The notes beneath the pieces were generated by a model. It saw only the letters and a list, made by a program, of their open reading frames with translations, was not told the DNA's origin and made no database searches. The translations under genes were made by a program, and so were the position numbers. Below are positions 34,565 to 42,098 of a stretch of 49,379 nucleotides of DNA, one piece after another. The DNA comes from an uncultured Oscillibacter sp. (GTDB taxonomy: Bacteria; Bacillota; Clostridia; Oscillospirales; Oscillospiraceae), in NCBI GenBank assembly GCA_934574045.1, contig CAKTMK010000015.1, positions 1 through 49,379 on the forward strand. Direction: 5' to 3'. Position 1 is the first letter of the stretch; each line of letters begins with the position of its first letter.

Positions 34565-35048
34565 GATACGGACCTCCCTCCGTCAATCTGATCTTCAGCT
34601 TTTTCAGGCTCCGGTACAGGACCGTTTTTACCGTGTTCAGGTTCTCGCCGGTCACGTCGGCGATCTCCTGCAGCTTCAGATCCTCGAAAAATCGGAGCAC
34701 CACCACGGTCCGCTCCCGCTCGTCCAGCGCGTCCAGCGCCCGCAGCGTGTCCAGATCGCGGTAAGCATCCTCCCGCCCCGTCTCCGGCAGCTCCTGCGCC
34801 GCCGTCTCCCGGCCCCGCCGGCGCAGAACGTCCAGCGCCGCGTTCACCGTGATGCGGAATAACCAGCTTCTGGACGCGCCGCCGCTTTTCAGGGCGTCCG
34901 CCCCGGCGATGGCCTTGCAGGCGCTCTCCTGCACCACATCCATGGCGTCGTCCCGGTTTTTGACGTAGGCGAACGCCAGCCGGTACATGGCGGGATAGAG
35001 CAGCAGGACCTGCTCCTCCACCTGTTTTCTCTGATGCTCCGAACTCAT
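34554..35048 (-). CDS. sigV: ECF sigma factor, SigV-like
   Basis: This 164-residue ECF sigma factor has region 2 (LLLYPAMYRLAFAYVKNRDDAMDVVQESACKAI) and region 4 (LDERERTVVVLRFFEDLKLQEIADVTGENLNTVKTVLYRSLKKLK). The partner encoded immediately downstream is RsiV-like, so SigV, the lysozyme- and envelope-stress sigma of Firmicutes, is the best match. B. subtilis sigV-rsiV is followed by oatA; here it is not. The start ATG at 35048 lies after GAGAGGAGC. A candidate autoregulatory promoter with an ECF-type GAAAAC/CGTC pattern lies at 35122-35149. Confidence 0.88.
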   Translation of the reverse strand: MSSEHQRKQVEEQVLLLYPAMYRLAFAYVKNRDDAMDVVQESACKAIAGADALKSGGASRSWLFRITVNAALDVLRRRGRETAAQELPETGREDAYRDLDTLRALDALDERERTVVVLRFFEDLKLQEIADVTGENLNTVKTVLYRSLKKLKIRLTEGGPYHGA

Positions 35049-35121
35049 TTGAAAAGCTCCTCTCAAAAGCGCGCAGGCCGGACCGCGCGCGCCGGCGCGT
35101 CCCTTGCGCTTCCTCAGATAA

Positions 35122-35149
35122 GACGGCGGGGCGGGCCGGAAAGTTTTCC
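35122..35149 (-). promoter_or_regulatory. Candidate ECF (SigV-type) autoregulatory promoter
   Basis: On the minus strand GGAAAACTTT (35149-35140) resembles the ECF -35 GAAAC element, and CGTC (35125-35122) resembles the -10 element, with 17 bases between GAAAAC and CGTC. It is embedded in a GC-rich inverted repeat. Confidence 0.45.
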
Positions 35150-35159
35150 GCCCGCCCCG
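35127..35159 (-). terminator. GC-rich hairpin after znuB, overlapping the ECF promoter
   Basis: CGGGGCGGG (35127-35135) pairs with CCCGCCCCG (35151-35159), with CGGAAA/TTTCCG pairing inside. There is no proper T tract, so it may be an imperfect terminator for the zinc operon. Confidence 0.45.
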
Positions 35160-35164
35160 AAAAT

Positions 35165-35983
35165 TCACGCGCCCCGCCGCAGCCGCCGCAGGCCGCAGGC
35201 CGTCAGGAATACCAGCAGATCCGCCGCCACCACCGTGGCGCCCACCGGCGTGGAATAGAGAAACGAGACCGTCAGCCCCGCGCAGAAGCAGACCACCGCC
35301 GTGGCCGCCGCGCACAGCACCACGCCCCGGAAGCTGCGGAACAGGCGCATGGCCGTCAGCGCCGGGAAGATGATGAGCGACGAGATGAGCATGGCCCCCA
35401 TCATCCGCATCCCCAGCACGATGGTCAGCGCCGTGAGAACGGACAAAAGGGTGTTGTACAGCTCCACCCGCACGCCGGTGGCCCGGGCGAAGCTCTCGTC
35501 AAAGGTGACGGCGAAGAGCTTGTGGTAAAACAGCAGATACAGTGCCAGCACCGCCGTGCACACGGCGGCGGACAGGATCACGTCCGCCCGGGTCATGGCC
35601 AGCACGCTGCCGAACATATAGTTGTCCACGTCCGTGGTCATGCCGGTGGTCAGCGAGATCACCAGCACGCCCACCGACAGCGCCGACGCGCTGACCACCG
35701 CGATGGCCGCGTCGCTGCCCATGCGGCTGCCGGACCCGGCCAGCCGCAGCAGGAAGAACGCCGCCAGGATCACCACCGGGATGGAAAAATACAGCGGCGT
35801 CAGCCCCAGCGCCGCCGCCACCGCCAGCGCGCCGAAGGACACGTGGGACAGTCCGTCGCCGATCATGGAATACCGCTTGAGCACCAGCGGCACGCCCAGA
35901 AGCGCCGCGCACAGGCTGACGAGGACGCCCGCCGTCAGCGCCCGCTGCATAAAGGGCCACGAAAACATTTCCAGCAGCATCAT
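35165..35983 (-). CDS. znuB: ABC-3 type metal permease, ZnuB-like
   Basis: This 272-residue permease has about eight hydrophobic helices and the ABC-3 family pattern: FMQRALTAGVLVSLCAALLGVPLVLKRYSMIGDGLSHVSFG, then TTDVDNYMFGSVLAM and GMRMMGAMLISSLIIFPALTAMRL. It moves zinc (or manganese) inward with the ATPase encoded just upstream. The stop of znuC and the start overlap as TGATG; GGGAGGAG serves it. An in-frame GTG three bases upstream and a second ATG three bases downstream are alternatives. No substrate-binding lipoprotein (ZnuA) is in the cluster. Confidence 0.9.
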   Translation of the reverse strand: MMLLEMFSWPFMQRALTAGVLVSLCAALLGVPLVLKRYSMIGDGLSHVSFGALAVAAALGLTPLYFSIPVVILAAFFLLRLAGSGSRMGSDAAIAVVSASALSVGVLVISLTTGMTTDVDNYMFGSVLAMTRADVILSAAVCTAVLALYLLFYHKLFAVTFDESFARATGVRVELYNTLLSVLTALTIVLGMRMMGAMLISSLIIFPALTAMRLFRSFRGVVLCAAATAVVCFCAGLTVSFLYSTPVGATVVAADLLVFLTACGLRRLRRGA

Positions 35984-36696
35984 CACGTCTCCTCCCTTCT
36001 GAAGCGGCGGCCCTCCGGCGAGCGGTAGTAATCCTCCACCGTGCCGTAAAACCAGCTCTTGCCGCCGATGTGCAGCACCGTCCGGGCATTTTCCAGCGCG
36101 GCGCGCAGATCGTGGGTCACCATGACCACCGCCATCCCCTCTTTTTCGTTGAGATAGCGCAGCGTTTTATAAAGGTCCTGCGCCGCCGCCGGGTCCAGCC
36201 CCGTGATCGGCTCGTCCAGAATGAGCAGGCGGCTGGCGGCGCACAGCGCCCGGGCCAGCAGCGCCCGCTGCTGCTGCCCGCCGGACAGCTCCCGGTAGCA
36301 CCGGTCCTTCAGCTCCAGAATGCCCAGCTTACCGATGGCCTGAAGCGCCTCGGTCTTTTGGGCGGCGGTGTAAAAAAAGCGGAAGCCCCGCCGGTTGAGA
36401 AAACCGGAGAGCACCACCTCGTACACTGTGGCGGGGAAATCCTTCTGCGCCTGCGTCTGCTGGGGAAGATAGCCCACCGCGCCGCTTTTCAGCTCCGGCG
36501 CCCGCTCGATAACGCCCTCCATCGGCTCCAGAAGGCCCAGAAGGCCCTTCATCAACGTGGACTTTCCGGATCCGTTCTCCCCCACCACGCACAGATAGTC
36601 TCCCGCGGCGATCCGCAGGTCCAGTCCGGAGAGCACCGCCCGGCCCTCATAGCCCAGCGCCGCGTCCCGGCAGACGATCAGCTCATTGGCCTCCAT
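35983..36696 (-). CDS. znuC: Metal ABC transporter ATP-binding protein, ZnuC-like
   Basis: This 237-residue ATPase has Walker A GENGSGKST (39-47), a Q-loop YLPQQTQ, signature LSGGQQQRALLARAL near 140 and Walker B LLILDEPITGLDP near 160 with VTHD as the H-loop. It powers the ZnuB-like permease. The ATG at 36696 is inside the 3' end of the fur-family gene and is preceded by AAAAGGAGGGG. Longer in-frame readings run through that gene and are not real. The operon is zur-znuC-znuB. Confidence 0.92.
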   Translation of the reverse strand: MEANELIVCRDAALGYEGRAVLSGLDLRIAAGDYLCVVGENGSGKSTLMKGLLGLLEPMEGVIERAPELKSGAVGYLPQQTQAQKDFPATVYEVVLSGFLNRRGFRFFYTAAQKTEALQAIGKLGILELKDRCYRELSGGQQQRALLARALCAASRLLILDEPITGLDPAAAQDLYKTLRYLNEKEGMAVVMVTHDLRAALENARTVLHIGGKSWFYGTVEDYYRSPEGRRFRREET

Positions 36697-37105
36697 CCGG
36701 CCCCTCCTTTTCCGCGCAGGACGCGCACAGGCCGGAAAACAGCGTCCGGCGGTGGTTGACCGTGAAGTGGTGCTCCCGCTGCAGATGCTCGTAGAGCGGC
36801 TGGAGATGGGTGCAGTCCAGATGGATGATCCGCCCGCAGCGCTCGCACTTGAGCAGCAGGCAGTCCTGCTGCCGGTCCCCGTCCGGGTGGCTGCAATACT
36901 GATAGTACGCGCCCTCCTCCGTGTTGACCTTGTGGACGTAGCCCGCCGTCTCCAGCTTTTCAAGCTGGCGGTACACCGTGGCAAGGCCCACCGGCCGGCC
37001 GCTGCGGCGCAGCTCCGCCGCCAGATCCGCCGCCGAAACGGGCTGATCCCTCCGGGTTTCCAGACACGTCAGGATCGCCTGCTGCTGCTTTGTGGAATAG
37101 GGCAT
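36683..37105 (-). CDS. zur: Fur family repressor, Zur-like
   Basis: This 140-residue protein has a winged-helix domain (about 5-75) with the recognition helix GLATVYRQLEKLETAGYV. A C-terminal dimer domain holds the structural zinc site formed by two CxxC pairs (C87/C90, C127/C130) and further His and Cys ligands in HLDCTHLQPLYEHLQREHHF. The operon context with znuCB indicates zinc sensing, though the motif does not exclude Fur or PerR. It is first in the operon and probably autoregulated through the palindrome at 37122-37142. GGAGGG precedes the ATG. Its end overlaps znuC by 14 bp. Confidence 0.9.
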   Translation of the reverse strand: MPYSTKQQQAILTCLETRRDQPVSAADLAAELRRSGRPVGLATVYRQLEKLETAGYVHKVNTEEGAYYQYCSHPDGDRQQDCLLLKCERCGRIIHLDCTHLQPLYEHLQREHHFTVNHRRTLFSGLCASCAEKEGPDGGQ

Positions 37106-37121
37106 AGACGGCCCTCCTTTT

Positions 37122-37142
37122 TGAAAATGAAAATCATTTTCA
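37122..37142. promoter_or_regulatory. Fur-family operator (two overlapping 7-1-7 boxes)
   Basis: TGAAAATGA (37122-37130) and TCATTTTCA (37134-37142) form a perfect inverted repeat with 3 bases between them. Within it TGAAAAT-C-ATTTTCA (37128-37142) is a near-ideal 7-1-7 Fur box. It covers the transcription start predicted from the zur promoter. Confidence 0.88.
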
Positions 37143-37143
37143 T

Positions 37144-37171
37144 ATTATAAGCCGTCCCGAAAAAAAGTCAA
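37144..37171 (-). promoter_or_regulatory. Sigma-A promoter of zur-znuCB
   Basis: On the minus strand TTGACT (37171-37166) and a perfect TATAAT (37149-37144) are 16 bases apart, directly upstream of the Fur-family operator. Confidence 0.8.
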
Positions 37172-37187
37172 GCGGTGTGTTTTGCTG

Positions 37188-37216
37188 TTGCAAACGGCGG
37201 CGCAACAGTGTATCTT
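37188..37216 (+). promoter_or_regulatory. Promoter of the nucleotidyltransferase gene
   Basis: TTGCAA (37188-37193) and TATCTT (37211-37216) are 17 bases apart. The leader is about 75 bases. Confidence 0.65.
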
Positions 37217-37298
37217 AAAGGTAAGGCCGGGCGGCGCGCCGCCCGCGCAGCCCGCACGATTTACGCGCCGGACGCTCCGGCGGACGTATGGAGGAGTT

Positions 37299-38216
37299 AT
37301 GAAAACAACACTGGTCATCATGGCCGCGGGACTCGGCTCCCGGTACGGCGGCACCAAGCAGGTGGACGGCATCGGCCCCCACGGCGAGATCCTGATGGAA
37401 TACTCGATCTACGACGCGCTGCGCGCGGGATTCAACAAGGTCGTCTTCATCATCAAGCCGGAGATGGAGCCGCTGATGGAGGAGCTCTGCGGCGGATATC
37501 TGCGCAGGCGCACCGCGCTGGACGGCAGCCCGGTGGAGGTGGCTTACGCCTATCAGGATTTTTCCTCTGTTCCGGCTTTCTATGCCATCCCCGCGGGACG
37601 GACCAAGCCCTTTGGAACGGTCCACGCCCTGCTGTGCGCGGCGGACGCGGTCCGCGAACCGTTCTGCGTCATCAATGCCGACGATTATTACGGGATCGAC
37701 GCCTACCGCACGATCTATCAGGAGCTGCTCCGTCTGCCGGAGAGCGGCCGGGGAACCATGGTGGGCTACCGGCTGAAAAACACCGCCAGCCTGCACGGGA
37801 CGGTCTCCCGCGGCATCTGCTCTGCGGAGGGCGGGAAGCTGCGCTCCATCCGCGAGGCGCTGAAGGTCCAGCTCTACCCGGACGGAACGCTCCGGGATCT
37901 GGCCGAGGACCGGGCGCTGGAGCCGGACACGGTGGTGTCCATGAATTTCTGGGGCTTCACGCCCAGCATCTTCCCGGCGCTGCGGGCCTATTTTGAGAAC
38001 TTCCTGCGCACACAGGCCGGGGACGATCTCAAGGCCGAGTGCCTGCTGCCCGTGATGGTCGGCCACGAGCTGGACGCCGGGCGGCTGGAGGTCACGGTCC
38101 TCCAGTCCGCAGACCGCTGGTTCGGCATGACCTATCACGAGGACCGCGCCCGCGTGGCGGAGGAGCTGAAAAAGCTCCATGACGCCGGGGCCTATCCCGA
38201 AACGCTGCGAGGCTGA
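37299..38216 (+). CDS. Sugar-phosphate nucleotidyltransferase-like protein
   Basis: This 305-residue protein begins with the nucleotide-binding signature LVIMAAGLGSRYGGTKQVDGIGP, characteristic of NDP-sugar pyrophosphorylases. GRTKPFGTVHALLCA near residue 100 and the metal motif INADDYYG near 125 fit the same fold. It would couple a sugar phosphate with an NTP to form an NDP-sugar. Its length and the C-terminal WFGMTYHEDR segment resemble a subfamily of unassigned Clostridial nucleotidyltransferases, so the substrate is not known. GGAGGAG precedes the ATG at 37299. It is monocistronic and divergent from the zur operon. Confidence 0.85.
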   Translation: MKTTLVIMAAGLGSRYGGTKQVDGIGPHGEILMEYSIYDALRAGFNKVVFIIKPEMEPLMEELCGGYLRRRTALDGSPVEVAYAYQDFSSVPAFYAIPAGRTKPFGTVHALLCAADAVREPFCVINADDYYGIDAYRTIYQELLRLPESGRGTMVGYRLKNTASLHGTVSRGICSAEGGKLRSIREALKVQLYPDGTLRDLAEDRALEPDTVVSMNFWGFTPSIFPALRAYFENFLRTQAGDDLKAECLLPVMVGHELDAGRLEVTVLQSADRWFGMTYHEDRARVAEELKKLHDAGAYPETLRG

Positions 38217-38741
38217 TCCGCCCAAGCGCAGCATACCGTCTTACCGACCCGCAGCCGGCGTCCTCTGGACGCCGGCTGCGCCGCGCTTCGGCCCTCCCAG
38301 CGGAAGCGTCCGCTCCGGGACCGGCGGACGTCCTCCGGGGCGGTTCTTTCAAAAAAGCGTCTTTGGGCGTGTCTCCGGCGCGTTCTCTGAAAGCGTCCGC
38401 CGGTCCCCGGCTCCGCCGCCCGCCCCGCCGCGCATCCCGCTGTCCTGCCGTTCGCTGCCGGCGTCCGGCGCGGGCGGTTTTTTGCGTCCGCCGTCAGCGA
38501 TAACTCAGGCCAGCCCTCTCCCGCCGCTCCGCTCTGCGGGCGGTTTTTTCCGCGTCCGCCCGGTCAGCCCCGGAAAAGTGCGGGCCGCGCCGCTTTTTTC
38601 GCCGGTTTCTGTGAAAAATCTCCGAAAAGTCGTTTGATTTTTCTCCCGGCCATGCTATACTCAAGAAAAGCCGCCCCGCGCCAAAGAGAAGCGCGCCGCC
38701 GCCCCCGCGGCGAGCGGCGGCCGGAAGGGGAGAGTGACCGG
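38217..38741. other. 525-bp intergenic region with hairpin, short repeats and promoter
   Basis: The left end has a perfect 13-bp hairpin (GCAGCCGGCGTCC, 38251-38263, with 38267-38279) but no T tract. Two similar words, GCGGGCGGTTTTTT followed by GCGTCCGCC, recur at 38470-38498 and 38536-38568, and a looser version at about 38338. The right end holds the promoter at 38634-38661. I see no credible gene. Confidence 0.55.
38634..38661 (+). promoter_or_regulatory. Promoter of the DUF4143-type ATPase gene
   Basis: TTGATT (38634-38639) and TATACT (38656-38661) are 16 bases apart. The leader is about 75 bases. Confidence 0.65.
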
Positions 38742-40031
38742 ATGCTTCGCACGGAATACGCGCATTTGAAAAGCTGGAAAAATCAGCCTGCGCGCCGCCC
38801 GCTGATCCTGCGCGGGCCGCGTCAGGTGGGGAAAACATGGCTCCTGCGGGAGTTCTGCAAAGTGGAATACGCCGACTGCGTTTACATCGATCTGGAGGAC
38901 AACGAGCGCATGAGCGCCCTCTTCTCCGAGGTCACCGGCGCGGAGCAGCTCATAACGGGGCTGGAGCTTTACGCCGGGCGGCGCATCGACCCCGCCAGCA
39001 CGGCGCTGATCCTCGACGAGATCCAAGCAGTTCCCCGGGCGGCGTCCTGCCTGAAGCTGTTTGCCAAGGACGCGCCGCAGTACCACGTTCTCTGCGCCAG
39101 CAGCGGGCTGGACGCGCTGCTGCGCACGGGCGCGGACTTCCCGGCGGAGTGGGTGGAGATCGTCAACCTGCACCCGCTGTCCTTCTTCGAGTTTCTGACC
39201 GCCGCCGGAAAGGACGAGCTGGTGGAGCTGCTGCGCCAGCGGCGCTACGATCTCACGCCCAGCTACCGGCAGGAGTACGTCAGCTATCTCAAATACTACC
39301 TCTTTGTGGGCGGGATGCCGGAGGCGGTGGAAGCGTTCCGCGCGGGCCGGGACTTTGCCGCCGCGCGGGAGGCCCAGCGCCGCGTGCTGTCCGTCTACGA
39401 GCAGAGCTTTACGAAATACGCTCCGGCGGACATTCTGCCCCGGATCCGTATGCTCTGGGACAGCATCCCCCGGCAGCTGGACCGGGAGAACCGGAAGTTC
39501 GTATTCGGCGCTATGAAGGAGGGCGCGCGGGCGCGGGAATTTGAGCCTGCCCTTTTCTGGCTGACGGACAACGGCCTTGCCCGGGACGTGCACCGCGCCT
39601 CCGTTCCGGAGCCGCCGCTGAGCGCCAGCGAGGACCCCCGGGCCTTCAAGCTGTACCTGCCCGACGTGGGGCTGCTGGGCTGCCTTCTGGGCCTGCGGCA
39701 GGACGCGCTTCTGGACGGAAACGCGGTGTTCCACGCGTACCACGGAGCCTTGACGGAGCAGTATGTGCTCCAGCAGCTCGACGCGCTGGACCGGCTGGAG
39801 ATCTGCTACTGGATCGCCCCCCGTGGGACCGCGGAGATCGAATTTCTGGCGGACAACTGCATCCATGCCATCCCCATCGAGGTGGCGGCGGAGCAGAACC
39901 TTCAGTCCAAAAAGCTCAAGGTCTTTCGGGAGCGCTTCCAGCCCAAGCAGTCCGTCCGCGTCTCGCTGGCGGATTACCGGCGGGAGCCGGGGCTTTTGAA
40001 TCTGCCCCTCTGGGCGCTGGAAACGTTCTGA
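38742..40031 (+). CDS. AAA ATPase with C-terminal DUF4143 domain
   Basis: This 429-residue protein has an AAA domain with Walker A GPRQVGKTWLL (25-32) and Walker B LILDEIQAVP near residue 89. The rest fits DUF4143: HPLSFFEFL, YLFVGGMPEAVEAF, YLPDVGLLGCLLG, then GALTEQYVLQQL and the nuclease-like segment GTAEIEFLADNCIHAIPIEV. Proteins of this architecture are common and often multicopy in anaerobic bacteria and archaea. Their function is unknown; roles in DNA transactions or defence have been suggested only. The GTAEIEFL/IPIEV spacing recalls a PD-(D/E)xK nuclease. The ATG follows GGAAGGGGAGAG. A strong terminator follows, and the gene is alone. Confidence 0.85.
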   Translation: MLRTEYAHLKSWKNQPARRPLILRGPRQVGKTWLLREFCKVEYADCVYIDLEDNERMSALFSEVTGAEQLITGLELYAGRRIDPASTALILDEIQAVPRAASCLKLFAKDAPQYHVLCASSGLDALLRTGADFPAEWVEIVNLHPLSFFEFLTAAGKDELVELLRQRRYDLTPSYRQEYVSYLKYYLFVGGMPEAVEAFRAGRDFAAAREAQRRVLSVYEQSFTKYAPADILPRIRMLWDSIPRQLDRENRKFVFGAMKEGARAREFEPALFWLTDNGLARDVHRASVPEPPLSASEDPRAFKLYLPDVGLLGCLLGLRQDALLDGNAVFHAYHGALTEQYVLQQLDALDRLEICYWIAPRGTAEIEFLADNCIHAIPIEVAAEQNLQSKKLKVFRERFQPKQSVRVSLADYRREPGLLNLPLWALETF

Positions 40032-40056
40032 GCCGCCAGATCCATCCATAAAACAG

Positions 40057-40095
40057 GGCCGCGCCGTCTCCCGTGGGAGACGGCGCGGCCTTTTT
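40057..40095 (+). terminator. Intrinsic terminator after the ATPase gene
   Basis: A perfect 16-bp stem (40057-40072 with 40075-40090, loop GT) is followed by TTTTT. It probably also stops transcription from the opposite MBL gene, where TTTT follows on the minus strand. Confidence 0.92.
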
Positions 40096-40176
40096 GCGCG
40101 TTGTGCCGTATATACGGTTTGTCACGGCGTTTTCTCCGCCGCGCGGGGCAGGACGTGTCCGCGGTACGTTTCCGCG

Positions 40177-40887
40177 TCACAGCTCCCACTGCTGCCCCGT
40201 CCGCTCCACGGGCAGGACCGTCTTTGCCCACTGGGGATACGCCCGCAGGAACGACGCCGTGGGGCGGTAGTCCTCCCACTGGTGCATGGGGATGAGCCGC
40301 TCCACCTGAGCCAGCTCCAGAAGATACCGGACGCCCCAGTCCGCCGCGCCCTCCAGCCGGGGGTCCAGCGGGGCAAGGGCAAGGTCGATCCGGCGGCCCC
40401 GCAGCGGCTCGATAAACCGCTTGAAGTCCGCCTCCATGTTCCGGTTCCACGCCTTGTCCTCGCCCTCCCAGTGCCACCAGTTCAGGTCGCCGGCGTGATA
40501 GACCGTCCTGCCGCCGCAGGTGACGAGAAACGCCACGCCCTCGTCGGTGGACTTGAGCGTCTCCACCGTCACGCCGTCCAGTGGCGCGGCCGTCTCGTTT
40601 TCACGGACGCTGACGCATTTTTCCGCCGTTTCGGCACTCACGCCCCACTTGTTGAGGTTCCGCTCCGTGAGCCGGATGTCCCGGCTGAGCACGAAGCGGA
40701 CCTGGCGCTTTCCGTCGTCCAGCGAAAAAACGCGGGGGTCGAAGTGGTCCGGATGGCGGTGGCTGGCAAAGCACAGAAGGGGCTTATCCGGCAGAGGCGG
40801 AAGCTCGCCCTTCCACCAGTCGAACAGCAGGCAGACGTTCTCCAGCTCCACCAGAAAGCCGCTGTGGGCGATGAATGTGACGCGCAT
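40177..40887 (-). CDS. MBL-fold metal-dependent hydrolase
   Basis: This 236-residue protein has the metallo-beta-lactamase fold. The metal motif SHRHPDHFDP (42-51) is a variant of HxHxDH, followed by GGRTVYHAGDLNWWHWEGED near 130 and a C-terminal PMHQWEDY. The pattern resembles UlaG/YtnP-like hydrolases and small MBL proteins of Firmicutes; the substrate is unknown. The start is the ATG at 40887, overlapping the YbjQ stop as TGATG; a GTG immediately before is an alternative. No strong ribosome site is visible, which suggests coupled translation with ybjQ. Confidence 0.85.
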   Translation of the reverse strand: MRVTFIAHSGFLVELENVCLLFDWWKGELPPLPDKPLLCFASHRHPDHFDPRVFSLDDGKRQVRFVLSRDIRLTERNLNKWGVSAETAEKCVSVRENETAAPLDGVTVETLKSTDEGVAFLVTCGGRTVYHAGDLNWWHWEGEDKAWNRNMEADFKRFIEPLRGRRIDLALAPLDPRLEGAADWGVRYLLELAQVERLIPMHQWEDYRPTASFLRAYPQWAKTVLPVERTGQQWEL

Positions 40888-41198
40888 CACCGGAACTTCA
40901 CCGCCGTGCCGTAGGCCACCACCTCCGCGGCCCCCTGCATCACGGAGGAGGACGCGTACCGCAGCCCAACCACCGCGTCCGCGCCCAGCGCCTGCGCCGC
41001 GTCCGCCATCCGCTTGGTGGCGATGCCCCGGGCCTCGTTGAGCATCTCGGTATACCCGGTGATCTCGCCGCCCACCAGCGTTTTCATGCCCGCCATGAAG
41101 TCCCGGCCCAGATTCTTGCTGTATACCACCGTGCCCTTCACCGTGTCCAGCGCCTCATACTCCTGTCCTGGGATTGTCTCAATGGTCAAAATTTTCAT
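40887..41198 (-). CDS. YbjQ family (UPF0145) protein
   Basis: This 103-residue protein matches YbjQ: TIETIPGQEYEALDTVKGTVVYSKNLGRDFMAGMKTLVGGEITGYTEML, then ARGIATKRMADAAQALGADAVVGLRYASS. Family members form pentameric rings. A heavy-metal-binding role has been proposed from an association, but function is unproven. GAGGAAG lies before the ATG. It is translated with the MBL-fold gene and lies just downstream of a MerR regulator on the same strand, so all three may be one transcript. Confidence 0.9.
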   Translation of the reverse strand: MKILTIETIPGQEYEALDTVKGTVVYSKNLGRDFMAGMKTLVGGEITGYTEMLNEARGIATKRMADAAQALGADAVVGLRYASSSVMQGAAEVVAYGTAVKFR

Positions 41199-41259
41199 TT
41201 CCGCTTCCTCCTGTTTTCGTTTTAAGAAATATGTGCATATGCGGATATGCAGACGCCTG

Positions 41260-41910
41260 TCAGAACCGCCGTGCGTCGTCCTCCTCCCGCCGTCCGATCT
41301 CCCGCAGCCGCTGGGCCAGTGCGATGGCCACGCCCACGATGACCACGGCGGGAATGGCCAGGATCAATCCCAGCACCGGCAGCGGCGGCGCGCCCGCAGG
41401 GTCCGTCTTCACCGCCCACGCCACCAGCCAGATCACGCCCAGCATCAGCACCGCCATCACCGCCGCGCAGATCAGCGGCGCGGCGTAACGCCGGCGCACA
41501 TCGTGCTTCTGTCCGTCCATAAACGTCGTTCCCTCCTGCTCCATTTTTTCCAGCCGATCCAGCTCCGCCGCCGCATCCAGCTCGTCCAGCGTGGCGCCCT
41601 CCTCCGCCAGCCTGCCGCACACCGCCCGGGCCTTGGTCAGATTCTCCACGTCCCGGTCGATGGCCACCTGATGGCGGTGCATGGCGTCCGCCACCGTCAG
41701 CCGTCCGCTCTGAAGGCGGCGGATCTCCTCGATGGGCACGCCCAGCTTGCGCAGCAGCTTGATCTGCCGCAGCGTCTCCACGTCCGCCTCCGCATAGTCG
41801 CGGTATCCGTTCTCACTGCTGCGCCGGGGCGCCAGCAGTCCCTCCGCCTCATAAAAGCGGATGTTCTTTTTCGTCACGCCCACCAGGCGCTCCACCTCGT
41901 TGATCCGCAC
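41260..41910 (-). CDS. MerR family regulator with two C-terminal membrane helices
   Basis: This 216-residue protein has a MerR DNA-binding domain in residues 1-70 (INEVERLVGVTKKNIRFYEAEGLL, GYRDYAEADVETLRQIKLLRKLG) and a coiled-coil dimer helix (about 73-125). Instead of an effector-binding domain it ends with two hydrophobic helices, about 143-167 and 177-199. It is predicted to be tethered to the membrane. No cysteines of the metal-sensing type are found in the coiled coil. Translation starts at a GTG (41910) six bases after GAGGGATC. Its promoter contains a dyad between -35 and -10, the usual MerR binding position. Confidence 0.85.
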   Translation of the reverse strand: MRINEVERLVGVTKKNIRFYEAEGLLAPRRSSENGYRDYAEADVETLRQIKLLRKLGVPIEEIRRLQSGRLTVADAMHRHQVAIDRDVENLTKARAVCGRLAEEGATLDELDAAAELDRLEKMEQEGTTFMDGQKHDVRRRYAAPLICAAVMAVLMLGVIWLVAWAVKTDPAGAPPLPVLGLILAIPAVVIVGVAIALAQRLREIGRREEDDARRF

Positions 41911-41937
41911 GGGCGATCCCTCGCTTTCTGTTCCTAT

Positions 41938-41966
41938 CCTATACTTTCCAGCCGGTGGAAGGTCAA
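41938..41966 (-). promoter_or_regulatory. merR promoter with a dyad in the spacer
   Basis: On the minus strand TTGACC (41966-41961) and TATAGG (41943-41938) are 17 bases apart. The spacer holds an imperfect inverted repeat, CTTTCCA and TGGAAGG (41944-41962), placed like a classical MerR operator. The typical 19-20 bp MerR spacer is not present, so autoregulation may be repressive. Confidence 0.7.
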
Positions 41967-42098
41967 GGGTTTTCTGAAAATTTTCAAAAAAACTCCCACG
42001 CCGCCCCGGGATATGCTATACTGGAGTATGACAGAAAATCAACCGTCCGCGGCAGGGGGCTTCTCCGCCGCCGCGCCGGAGCAGGAGCTTATGATACC

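Noticed and set aside
38092..38637. Short open frames in the gap before the DUF4143 gene
   Set aside because: They are Arg/Pro/Gly/Ala-rich with no ribosome site, as expected of non-coding GC-rich DNA.
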